Notes under the pieces: generated by a model
Database searches by the model: none
Told to the model about the DNA's origin: nothing
What the model saw: only the letters and a program-made list of their open reading frames with translations
Part shown: piece after piece, positions 1-7,659 of the stretch
Layout of the letters: every line of letters starts with the position of its first letter
Numbering within the stretch: position 1 is the stretch's first letter
Program-made: the position numbers and the translations under genes
NCBI GenBank assembly: GCA_018695085.1
Contig: JABHOU010000406.1
Location: 1-9,831 of the forward strand
Origin: Opitutia bacterium
GTDB lineage: Bacteria; Verrucomicrobiota; Verrucomicrobiia; Opitutales; Seribacteraceae
Reading direction: 5' to 3'
Length of the DNA: 9,831 nucleotides

Positions 1-3000
1 ATGAAAACGGATCGAGAAAGTTCAGATATCCGGTCCCCGTTACAAGAAGGGCAAATATCACTATCATAAGCTTTTATTGAACTGGCAATTACAGAATTCC
101 CTCCCTTAAATTGATCGTCGACGTACCCATAGCCACGACAAGTCGGACACCATCCACGAGGGGAATTCCAGGAAAAAAGCTTAGGTTGAAGTTGAGGAAA
201 TCCCTCACCAGTGTTCGGGTCTACACGAACAGTAGAAAGCCAAACGGTCTGACTCGAATTGCTGCAAAAGAGATATGCGCTGCCCTTACCGATCGAAAGG
301 GCTTCTTCTAAGGAACTTCTAAGAAAATCAGTGTCGGTTCTTGTAATTTGCCTCACGACTAAGTCAATATCATGCTCGGCATAACGGCTAAGCCCCTCAA
401 ATCCTTCCGCTGAAACCATTGACCCATTGCAACGCAGAAGTTCGTACCCTTTTGATGCGGCCCATGTAGCCAAAGGTCTGTGATGACCCTTACGCCCACG
501 AACAAGAGGTGAGCAAAGATACAGAAATTCTTTACATTTATTCTTTTTTAAATTTCTTCGAGCGGTGGCACTCAGGCGTTTCAATAAAATTTCAACTGAG
601 GAGCTCTCGACAGGAGCTCCAGTTGAGGGACTATGCTGAATGCCGATTCTGGCGAAAAGAAGTCTGAGATAATGAGCGACTTCCGTAATTGTCGCTACTG
701 TCGATTTTCTGGTTCCTCTAGTAACGCGTTGTTCGATCGCGACAGTGGGAGGAAGGCTAGAAATTGCATCAACAGCAGGCCGCGGCAATTGCTCAACAAA
801 TTGACGCGCATAGGAAGACATTGATTCGAGAAACCGTCTTTGTCCTTCTGCAAATACAATATCGAAAGCCAAGGAAGATTTACCCGAACCCGAAGGCCCC
901 GTAACTACCGTAAGTGCATTCAAGGGAATGTTGAGTGACAGATTCTTTAAGTTGTGTTCCCTGGCCCCATCGATGGTCACCGAATCCAATGAGACATTAG
1001 GCCGATATCGTGATTGCTCTTCAGCTAAACAACGCATCGAGTGTATTTTGGAAATGGAATTCTTATTAAAGTAATCAGCCAAAATGCCACCTGTCGAAGT
1101 ACTAAGTTTCGCGACTTTTCTTGGTAAGCCTTGGGCAATAACCCTACCTCCATCACTGCCTGCTCCTGGTCCAAGTTCTATGACTTGATCTGCATTTGCG
1201 ATGATGTCCAACTGATGCTCTATCACTATCAGACTGTGACCGTTTCCCGTGAGTCTTTTGATGACCTGCAGTAGGCATGCCACATCATCTCGATGAAGCC
1301 CGGTGGTAGGCTCATCTACCAAAAGGAGGGAAGGTTTGTCCCCAATTCCTATTTGGGTAATGTACTTGGCCAATTTCAGGCGTTGAGACTCTCCTCCTGA
1401 AAGCGTGGAAAGAGGTTGACCGAGCGACAAGTAACCAAGACCTACTTCTGCAACCGTATTAAGATTTCGAGCAGCACGGGGGATATGTGAGAATTGCTCG
1501 ATTGCCTCTGTAACCGAAAGGCTCAGAACCTCGGTCACATCAAGACCATCTAGCCGAATAGACAGAATTTCATCTTTAAAGCGCCGCCCCTCACAAGCTG
1601 GGCAAGGAGTAAAAACATCTGCGAGAAATTGCATTTCAATTCGTTCATAACCAAGGCCTTCACATTCCTCGCATCTACCGTCTCTTGAATTGAATGAAAA
1701 GTGAGAGGCGGAAAAGCCCGCCCGACGGGCGCCTTCAGTACGAGCAAAGGCAGATCGAATGGGATTCCACGCATCCGCGAAGAGAACAGGGTTCGATCGA
1801 GGAGTCTTACCGATGGGCGTTTGATCAATCGTGACTATTTCGGCAAAATCGACATCTGTGCAAATATGTTCTATTTTGACCAGATTTTCCATAGGATTAC
1901 CTAAAGGAGCAAGCAATCCTTCCCTGATAATGTTGTGAAGAAGAGTTGACTTTCCCGAACCCGACACGCCCGCAAGAACGACAAAGCAACCTATTGGAAT
2001 GTCTAAATCTAGTTTGCAAATGTTATTACTAGATGCGCCTCGGATTCGGAGAAGTGATTGTTGCTTTAGAATTTTCTTGTTGCGAACTGATTGCAGTAGA
2101 TCGATGGACTTTCGCCCCGAAAGGTAAGCCCCTGTGATGGATTTCTTGTCATCCTCCAGTTTTGCCACAGAACCGCGAAAAGTAACTCGCCCGCCTTTGG
2201 ATCCAGGAGAAGGGCCGATTTCAATGACTTGATCGGCAGCTCGAATTATTTGCTCGTCATGTTCGACAACACAAACGGCATTCCCTTGCTCGGCAAGCTC
2301 TCTCAGAATTCCAATTAATCGGTTCACGTCCTTTGCATGCAGACCGATAGATGGTTCATCTAGAGCAAAAAGAGTCTCCGTGAGGGAAGCACCTAGACAG
2401 GCCGTTAAGTTAACTCGCTGCATTTCTCCACCACTCAAGGTCTTGGACGCACGGTCTAAAGATAAATAATTCAGACCAACTTGTTCAAGATATCCAAGGC
2501 GGGCACGAATCCCTTCGAGAGCAAGGTCAGCGCGAGGGTTTTTGCCGGACTTAGCGTACCGCTGGAGGTCTGCGTCAAGTTTTGCAATCGGCATGGCGTA
2601 AAGGTCGGGTAGCGTTTTGCCCCGCCAGCGCCAGAGAAGAGATGCCGCACTGAGGCGAGTACCTTTGCAGTCCGGACAAGAAACATAACTCCTGTACTTT
2701 GACAGAAAAACTCGCACATGCATCTTGTAGGTTTTTGACTCGAGCCAACGGAAAAACCTGCGGAGGCCATACCACATCCGAGTATCTTCCACATAGTCAT
2801 CCTCGCCATCGAGGATGAAGGCTTTCTCGGCCTCCGAAAGGAGGAACCAGGGCGTCTCGAGGGGGAAACCGTGTTTGCGGGCAACCCGAATAAGATCTTG
2901 CTGTGACCGACCATAAACCTCGCCTCGAAATGCACGAATGGCACCCTCGACTATAGACAGTGAATGCTCGGGGATAACTCGGCGATAATCGATTTCGATG

Positions 3001-3860
3001 ATTCGGCCAAACCCTTTACAGCGGGGACAGGCACCCAAAGGAGAATTAAATGAAAAAAGCGAAGGAGAAGACTGTGCAAAAGAAACCCCAGTAACGGGGG
3101 ACCTAAGACCTTCAAATCGTGAACACAAGGATTTCCCTTTGTCGTTAAAGAGAACGATTTCACCGTTACCCAGTTTTAAAGCCGTGGACACGGCATCGGC
3201 AATCCGTTCACAGTTATCAGGGAGAATCATAATTTTCTCTAACCCGATAAGCAACTCGTCTTCAGACCAGTTCGTACCCAGCAACTCTTCAATATGGCAG
3301 AAAGAATTATTTTCGGATGCTCGTACATAGCCTGCCTGAATCAGAGCAACTAGAAATTCTTTTGCGGGAAAAGCGTCGGGACGAAGGGAACGGAAGCCAA
3401 ATACTAAAGATTTACCTGCAAAATCTTTCAAAATTCCTCGGGTGAGGGAAGTGGAAGTTTCTTCTCGTAAGAGTTTGCCTGAAGAAGGGTCCAGCAGTTT
3501 GGCAACGGTCGGAAACCACACCTTAAAGAAGTCACACAATTCGGTCATCGTTCCTACCGTGGAGCGTGAATTTCGAACCGAATTGCACTGTTCAACGACA
3601 ATAGAGGGACGAATGTTTTCTACGGCGTCTACCTTAGGTCGTGACATTGTTTCCAGAAATTGACGAACATAAGGATTAAAGGTCTCGACATAGCGTCGCT
3701 GTCCTTCCGCATGCAAAACCTCGAACAGTAAGGAGGATTTGCCAGCACCACTTAGCCCAGTGATTACGGTTAACTTACCGGGCATTAAGTCGAGATTAAC
3801 GCCTTTTAAATTGTTTTGGCGTGCCCCACGGACACGAATTGGTTTGGTGCGTTTCTTCAC
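1..3860 (-). CDS. uvrA: Excinuclease ABC subunit A, tandemly doubled form (3' end beyond left edge)
   Basis: UvrA is the DNA-damage-sensing ATPase of nucleotide excision repair; it loads UvrB onto lesions. The frame starts at a GTG at 3858-3860, preceded by GGGAG at a 10-nt spacing, with an in-frame TAG just upstream. It stays open for 1286 codons to the window edge; every codon was checked for stops. Copy 1 has a Walker A GLSGAGKSS (Lys41), CPRC (278-281), CPDCKGTRL (395-403), LSGGE (475-479) and DEPSIGLH (501-508). Its second half has GVSGSGKST (Lys637), a complete zinc finger CEEC/CPAC (730-733 and 753-756), LSGGE (820-824) and DEPTTGLH (849-856). Copy 2 begins near residue 960 (DGAREHNLKNL) with GPSGSGKSS (Lys994) and CPTC/CPSC (1238-1241 and 1270-1273). 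An ordinary UvrA is about 940 residues; doubled proteins of about 1800 residues are known in Chlamydiae. Both N-terminal halves have room for a UvrB-binding domain, so this is not the short UvrA2 type. Identity is very secure; the fourth half is inferred. Confidence 0.95.
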   Translation of the reverse strand, partial: MKKRTKPIRVRGARQNNLKGVNLDLMPGKLTVITGLSGAGKSSLLFEVLHAEGQRRYVETFNPYVRQFLETMSRPKVDAVENIRPSIVVEQCNSVRNSRSTVGTMTELCDFFKVWFPTVAKLLDPSSGKLLREETSTSLTRGILKDFAGKSLVFGFRSLRPDAFPAKEFLVALIQAGYVRASENNSFCHIEELLGTNWSEDELLIGLEKIMILPDNCERIADAVSTALKLGNGEIVLFNDKGKSLCSRFEGLRSPVTGVSFAQSSPSLFSFNSPLGACPRCKGFGRIIEIDYRRVIPEHSLSIVEGAIRAFRGEVYGRSQQDLIRVARKHGFPLETPWFLLSEAEKAFILDGEDDYVEDTRMWYGLRRFFRWLESKTYKMHVRVFLSKYRSYVSCPDCKGTRLSAASLLWRWRGKTLPDLYAMPIAKLDADLQRYAKSGKNPRADLALEGIRARLGYLEQVGLNYLSLDRASKTLSGGEMQRVNLTACLGASLTETLFALDEPSIGLHAKDVNRLIGILRELAEQGNAVCVVEHDEQIIRAADQVIEIGPSPGSKGGRVTFRGSVAKLEDDKKSITGAYLSGRKSIDLLQSVRNKKILKQQSLLRIRGASSNNICKLDLDIPIGCFVVLAGVSGSGKSTLLHNIIREGLLAPLGNPMENLVKIEHICTDVDFAEIVTIDQTPIGKTPRSNPVLFADAWNPIRSAFARTEGARRAGFSASHFSFNSRDGRCEECEGLGYERIEMQFLADVFTPCPACEGRRFKDEILSIRLDGLDVTEVLSLSVTEAIEQFSHIPRAARNLNTVAEVGLGYLSLGQPLSTLSGGESQRLKLAKYITQIGIGDKPSLLLVDEPTTGLHRDDVACLLQVIKRLTGNGHSLIVIEHQLDIIANADQVIELGPGAGSDGGRVIAQGLPRKVAKLSTSTGGILADYFNKNSISKIHSMRCLAEEQSRYRPNVSLDSVTIDGAREHNLKNLSLNIPLNALTVVTGPSGSGKSSLAFDIVFAEGQRRFLESMSSYARQFVEQLPRPAVDAISSLPPTVAIEQRVTRGTRKSTVATITEVAHYLRLLFARIGIQHSPSTGAPVESSSVEILLKRLSATARRNLKKNKCKEFLYLCSPLVRGRKGHHRPLATWAASKGYELLRCNGSMVSAEGFEGLSRYAEHDIDLVVRQITRTDTDFLRSSLEEALSIGKGSAYLFCSNSSQTVWLSTVRVDPNTGEGFPQLQPKLFSWNSPRGWCPTCRGYGYVDDQFKGGNSVIASSIKAYDSDICPSCNGDRISELSRSVF

Positions 3861-3870
3861 AAAGAAAATG

Positions 3871-3875
3871 CTCCC
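3871..3875 (-). promoter_or_regulatory. Ribosome binding site that fixes the uvrA GTG start
   Basis: On the minus strand GGGAG lies 10 nt before the GTG at 3858-3860. A stop (TAG) occurs in the same frame just upstream, and no ATG or TTG lies between that stop and the GTG. The GTG is therefore the only conventional start giving the complete UvrA N-terminus. Confidence 0.65.
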
Positions 3876-3942
3876 AACCTATCTTCGAATAACGGTAACC
3901 CAAACCATGCCAAGAAGTAATCCGTATAAAAATTGTTGAGCA

Positions 3943-4019
<77 letters not shown>

Positions 4020-4034
4020 TAAGTCAAAGACCAG

Positions 4035-4065
4035 AACATACTGGAGATTTCATTTGCTACGGCAA
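4035..4065 (-). promoter_or_regulatory. Possible sigma70-like promoter for tRNA-Glu
   Basis: On the minus strand a -35-like TTGCCG (4060-4065) and a -10-like TATGTT (4035-4040) are separated by 19 nt. Transcription would start a few bases before the tRNA 5' end at 4019. Each box matches its consensus at four of six positions and the spacer is long, so this is tentative. Confidence 0.3.
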
Positions 4066-4128
4066 GACGAAATATTTTGGGCTGACTAATTATGCATTAG
4101 ATAGACGATCCGATTATTTAGCGAAGAT

Positions 4129-4156
4129 TTGACTTTATGTTGAAAAAAGCTTTGAT
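4129..4156 (+). promoter_or_regulatory. Possible sigma70-like promoter for rpmH-rnpA-yidC
   Basis: TTGACT (4129-4134) is a good -35 box. A weak -10-like TTTGAT (4151-4156) follows at 16 nt. This would give a leader of about 20 nt before rpmH. The -10 lacks the important A at its second position. An alternative -35 TTGAAA (4140-4145) would place the start almost at the rpmH ATG. The 165-nt region 4020-4184 between the divergent tRNA and rpmH holds no other recognised element, and no DnaA-box cluster was seen. Confidence 0.3.
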
Positions 4157-4184
4157 AGATCCTTTTCAATAAACTCTACGATCC

Positions 4185-4340
4185 ATGAAACCTACATATA
4201 ACCCGTCCAAAGTTCGTCGAGCCCGCAAGTGCGGATTTCGCAAACGCAACAGTACGAGTGCTGGCCGCGATATCCTAAGGAATCGTCGGCGTAAAGGACG
4301 TAAGCGTTTAACCGCTTCTGTGGCGCGTCGCTTCCGCTAG
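4185..4340 (+). CDS. rpmH: 50S ribosomal protein bL34
   Basis: This encodes a 51-residue, highly basic protein starting MKPTYNPSKVRRARKCGF, with the RRRKGRKRLTAS core typical of bL34, a small protein of the large ribosomal subunit that packs against 23S rRNA. The length is close to the family norm of 44 to 52 residues. The ATG start is fixed by the conserved N-terminus. No clear Shine-Dalgarno sequence precedes it (bases 4165-4184 contain no GGAG-like run), so initiation may rely on a short leader or unstructured RNA. rpmH heads the classic rpmH-rnpA-yidC cluster, and rnpA follows on the same strand. Confidence 0.96.
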   Translation: MKPTYNPSKVRRARKCGFRKRNSTSAGRDILRNRRRKGRKRLTASVARRFR

Positions 4341-4453
4341 ATATTGCTATTTTAAGGCAAAAGTCAGTCAGCAGTTGCGGTTTCGGCTTCAAGTCTAAAA
4401 ACCGCATTCACAAGCGTGAGGAATTCCAAACCGTTAAACAGAAAGGAAAGCGT

Positions 4454-4732
4454 GTGCGCACTAATCATTTCTTGGCGCAAGTGCTTATTGACAACGAAAG
4501 ACCAACGACTGAAAGGAGGATTGGAATAATTGCAACAAGACGACTAGGAAACGCCGTCAAGCGCAATCGAGCTAAAAGAGTCTTTAGGGAGTTGTTTAGG
4601 AATCATAAAAAAATTCTGCCCGAGAGATGCGATTTGGTGATAATTCCACACTCAACTTTTTTTTCGCAATCCTATCCAACATTGGAGATGGACTTTCTTC
4701 ATGCATGTAAACGCTTTAAAACAGATAGATGA
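4454..4732 (+). CDS. rnpA: Ribonuclease P protein component (start uncertain, true N-terminus probably upstream)
   Basis: RnpA is the protein cofactor of RNase P, which works with the catalytic RNA to trim the 5' leader of pre-tRNAs. The signature RNR-type helix is visible as RRLGNAVKRNRAKRVFRELFR (4544-4606), followed by the usual LVIIPH segment. From the GTG at 4454 the protein is 92 residues, short for the family (about 110-125). The same frame is open upstream to 4304 and encodes convincing RnpA N-terminal sequence, FKSKNRIHKREEFQTVKQKG, immediately before the GTG. That sequence includes the conserved EF pair of the RNA-binding cleft, but no ATG, GTG or TTG lies in that stretch. A TTG at 4375 in another frame begins LRFRL, as RnpA proteins often do, and would need a one-base shift to join. 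An ATT at 4349 or 4343 is another option. Identity is secure; the start is not. The stop overlaps yidC by ATGA. Confidence 0.88.
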   Translation: MRTNHFLAQVLIDNERPTTERRIGIIATRRLGNAVKRNRAKRVFRELFRNHKKILPERCDLVIIPHSTFFSQSYPTLEMDFLHACKRFKTDR

Positions 4733-6828
4733 AAAACTACCTCATTGGCTTTAGCCTATTGCTTTTCGCCACTTACCTTTATGTGGAACAGGCAAAAGTA
4801 CAGCAGAAGAACGCTAAAGAAAACCAGTTGCATGACACGAGCTTACGCAAAGAGCAGGTCGACAGTAATTACACAGCCCCCGCCATAACCAACATCGCAA
4901 CCAGCGGAGCTCGACTGGATTTCAATGCAACTCTTCTTTCTACGAAGAGTACTACAGAGGTTAAAACATACACGGGACTTGTCAGTAATAGCTCTTCTTA
5001 TGAATTTACTAGTCTCGGCGGAGCCATCAGTGCGGTACATCTGGAAGAAGCACAACGCCTCAAGAAACGCTATGACATGACATTCTCTACGAATGAAAAT
5101 GGTAAAGGCGTTGACGGTAATGCATTTAGCATGTCGTTCGAAAACTATGATGGCGATCCTTTGAGCAACCCATTACCAGGCTACGATTCGAGAGCTTACG
5201 AAATCGACCACAGTGAAGATTTGAATTCCAAGGTGACCTTCCTAAATCGCACGGGCAATGTTGAGATTCGTCGCGAATATTTTCGGGAAGCAAACGAAAC
5301 CTATGTGATTAGGCATAGAACAACCGTAATTAACAGAGGGGACTCCAGCCTAAAGCTCGATAGGATTAGGTTCGGCATAGGTTCAGCATTCCCTATACCC
5401 CGAAAGTTTAATTTCATCGATCAGGCCGCATCTTACATGCATGTGGGCTACTTCAATTCGGGAAACCCTCAAGAGGCTGGTTGGGGATGCGCCGAATGCA
5501 GTGGTCGCATTGATGGTGAAACTGAAGAGTTTTTTCAGGTTAACGAAATGGGTAATTCCGGTCGGCTTCACGAGGGAAAGAAATTATCAGCAGCTAAATG
5601 GGCTTCAGTTAACAATCAGTTTTTCGTTAGCATTCTTCGACCTAAGGAAGAAAAGGATGCCGTTGTTCGAGGAATGCCAATTGAGCGTCCTACAGACGAC
5701 AACGCCAGCAATAGGGAACAAGGGGTAACGGGATCCATCTCCATTCCTTTTGGAGAAATTCCTCCTGGAGAGAGCAGAAGCGTCGAGTGCTTCTACTATG
5801 CAGGACCAAAAGATTATATGATTCTCTCCTCACTGGGAATGGAACAGGACAAGGTTATGCAGTTCAACCCATTTGAGTGGGTTTCTGGGCCGATGAATTG
5901 GTTTCTAAACAAGTTGCAAGACATTCTAGGCAACTTCGGTCTAGCGATTATCCTCCTGACAATCGTCCTTAAATTGGTGCTCTGGCCCCTTACCGCAAAA
6001 GCCACACGCTCCCAGAAAAGAATGCAGGCGTTGCAGGAACCAATGGCGAAACTCCGTGAAAAACACAAAAATGATTCACAGAAAATGAATCAGGAAATGA
6101 TGAAGTTTTACAAGGAGCAAGGAGTCAACCCATTTGCGGGATGCTGGCCGATCCTAGTTCAGATGCCTATTTTCTTGGGAATGTTTTATATGCTTCGTTC
6201 GGCTGCTGAACTGTATGGACAAAGCTTTCTTTGGGTAAGTGATCTTTCCGAGCAAGACAATGTCGCAGACATCGCGGGGTTTTCGATCAATGCTCTGCCC
6301 TTTGTCATGTTGGCCACACAATGGTTTCAGATGAAGCTTACACCTATGCAGCTTGGTCCTGATGCAAGTGATTCTCAACGTATCAATGCTAAGATGATGC
6401 GAATGATGCCGTTCATGTTCCTCGTGTTTTTGTATTTCTTTTCTTCCGCACTAGTTCTGTATTGGACAGTGCAGAATACGATGAGCATTTTCCAGACACT
6501 CATTACGAAGAAAGGGAAATCTCCGAAGGAAATCGAAGCCGAAAGAAGTATTTTATCGAAAGATGAAGCTAAAATTGGTCAGAAAAAACCTGATGCCGAT
6601 TTCATCGAGGAAGAGGAAAGACAACATCGCCAAGTTCTCGGTTTAAAGTTGCGCGGAAAGCTAAACAAAAAACAAATCGATGAAATTTACCGTGGTCGCA
6701 TGGAAAAGTATCATCCCGACAAATTACGTAACCTTGGAGCTAAGCGACAGGATGAAGCCATGCAGAAAAAAGAACGGCTGGAGGCTGCGTATGAATTTCT
6801 CTTGAAGAAACTTGCCAACAAATCTTGA
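4729..6828 (+). CDS. yidC: Membrane protein insertase YidC with a C-terminal J-domain
   Basis: YidC inserts and folds inner-membrane proteins, alone or with SecYEG. The 699-residue protein has an N-terminal membrane segment (about 3-18), a large periplasmic domain (about 60-370) and the conserved insertase core (about 385-595). Core landmarks are GLAIILLTIVLKLVLWPL, the cytoplasmic hairpin QEPMAKLREKHKND, GVNPFAGCWPILVQMPIF (465-482) and the later helices MRMMPFMFLVFLYF and LVLYWTVQN. Lys415 sits where E. coli has the hydrophilic-groove Arg366. E. coli YidC is 548 residues. The surplus is at the C-terminus: after a charged linker (about 596-632), residues 635-695 form a J-domain, with a first helix preceding, IDEIYRGRMEKYHPDKL carrying HPD (662-664), then a charged helix ending EAAYEFLL. 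J-domains stimulate Hsp70 (DnaK), so this tail would face the cytoplasm near the ribosome exit. Its ATG overlaps the rnpA stop, suggesting coupling. YidC is secure; the J-domain call is strong by motif. Confidence 0.95.
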   Translation: MKNYLIGFSLLLFATYLYVEQAKVQQKNAKENQLHDTSLRKEQVDSNYTAPAITNIATSGARLDFNATLLSTKSTTEVKTYTGLVSNSSSYEFTSLGGAISAVHLEEAQRLKKRYDMTFSTNENGKGVDGNAFSMSFENYDGDPLSNPLPGYDSRAYEIDHSEDLNSKVTFLNRTGNVEIRREYFREANETYVIRHRTTVINRGDSSLKLDRIRFGIGSAFPIPRKFNFIDQAASYMHVGYFNSGNPQEAGWGCAECSGRIDGETEEFFQVNEMGNSGRLHEGKKLSAAKWASVNNQFFVSILRPKEEKDAVVRGMPIERPTDDNASNREQGVTGSISIPFGEIPPGESRSVECFYYAGPKDYMILSSLGMEQDKVMQFNPFEWVSGPMNWFLNKLQDILGNFGLAIILLTIVLKLVLWPLTAKATRSQKRMQALQEPMAKLREKHKNDSQKMNQEMMKFYKEQGVNPFAGCWPILVQMPIFLGMFYMLRSAAELYGQSFLWVSDLSEQDNVADIAGFSINALPFVMLATQWFQMKLTPMQLGPDASDSQRINAKMMRMMPFMFLVFLYFFSSALVLYWTVQNTMSIFQTLITKKGKSPKEIEAERSILSKDEAKIGQKKPDADFIEEEERQHRQVLGLKLRGKLNKKQIDEIYRGRMEKYHPDKLRNLGAKRQDEAMQKKERLEAAYEFLLKKLANKS

Positions 6829-6887
6829 GTATGAAGTCAGATTTATCGTAAAAGCAAAGAGACAAAAATCAACTAAGATAAAAAGGC

Positions 6888-7646
6888 ATGTCCGGGCACA
6901 GCAAATGGGCGACAACCAAAAGGCACAAGGCTGCGGTAGACGCCAAACGCGGTAAGATTTTCAGCGTTATCAGTAAAGAACTTATGCTAACTGCACGCGA
7001 TGGCGGAGGGGACGCTGAGTTCAACCCGCGCCTGCGTACGTTAATTCTAAAGGCCAAGCAAGCCAACATGCCGGCAGAAAATGTAGAGCGAGCGATCAAG
7101 AAGGGTACGGGAGAACTTGAAGGCACAATAATCGAGGAACTGCTTTACGAAGGCTACGCCCCGGGAGGAGTTGGCTTAATAATAGAAGTTACTACAGACA
7201 ACAAAAACAGATCCGCTTCAGAAGTCAGGAGTACTCTGGGAAAAGGGGGAGGAAATCTCGCAGGTGCAGGTGCTCTCTCCTACAATTTTAAGCGCAAAGG
7301 CCAATTCCTCATTGCCAAAGACAAAACCGATGAAGATACGCTCACGGAACTGGCTCTTGAAAACGATGCAGATGATGTTGTTGCAGAAAAAGAGCATTTC
7401 GAAGTTCTTTCCGAAGTGAGTGAATTCGATAAATTCACACAAGCACTGAATGCCGCAGAAATTGAGGCAGATTCTGCAGAACTTGTCTATCTCCCGGAAA
7501 ACCTTGTCGCCGTCTCGGACGAAAACATAGCTCGTCAAGTATTGCGTCTAATTGACAACCTCGACGAACTGGAAGACGTTAAGGCCGTTCACAGCAATTA
7601 TGACATAGATGAAGCTTTGCTTGAAGCCTACGCTACACAAGGATAA
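6888..7646 (+). CDS. yebC: YebC/PmpR family (TACO1-like) regulator or translation factor
   Basis: The protein is 252 residues, close to the usual 240-250. The family-defining N-terminus MSGHSKWATTKRHKAAVDAKRGK is present, followed by RDGGGDAEFNPRLR, NMPAENVERAIKKGTGE, YEGYAPGGVGLIIEVTTDN and NRSASEVRSTLGKGGGNL. The three-domain architecture is complete. Family members have been described both as DNA-binding regulators and, in line with mitochondrial TACO1, as ribosome-associated factors that ease translation of difficult sequences; the sequence alone does not decide between these. It lies 59 nt after yidC and 69 nt before metXW on the same strand. No strong Shine-Dalgarno is seen: an AGG stands only one base before the ATG, but the start is fixed by the conserved MSGHSKW. 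Confidence 0.95.
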   Translation: MSGHSKWATTKRHKAAVDAKRGKIFSVISKELMLTARDGGGDAEFNPRLRTLILKAKQANMPAENVERAIKKGTGELEGTIIEELLYEGYAPGGVGLIIEVTTDNKNRSASEVRSTLGKGGGNLAGAGALSYNFKRKGQFLIAKDKTDEDTLTELALENDADDVVAEKEHFEVLSEVSEFDKFTQALNAAEIEADSAELVYLPENLVAVSDENIARQVLRLIDNLDELEDVKAVHSNYDIDEALLEAYATQG

Positions 7647-7659
7647 GAGAACTCATTAT

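Noticed and set aside
1..3860. uvrA as a broken pseudogene, given the many short open frames overlapping it on both strands
   Set aside because: Reading the minus-strand frame from 3860 codon by codon shows no stop to the window edge, and all UvrA motifs are in order. The short frames are shadows.
111..3939. Short plus-strand reading frames (for example at 111, 633, 1701, 2998, 3442 and 3739)
   Set aside because: They lie antisense to conserved UvrA coding sequence and show no recognisable protein motifs.
4020..4184. Replication origin next to rpmH
   Set aside because: rpmH often lies near oriC and dnaA, but no DnaA-box cluster and no dnaA or dnaN gene is visible here.
4192..4407. Minus-strand 71-codon frame opposite rpmH and rnpA
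   Set aside because: It is antisense to conserved bL34 and the RnpA N-terminus and has no recognisable features.
5441..5728. Plus-strand 95-codon frame inside yidC
   Set aside because: It is an out-of-frame shadow of the YidC periplasmic domain.
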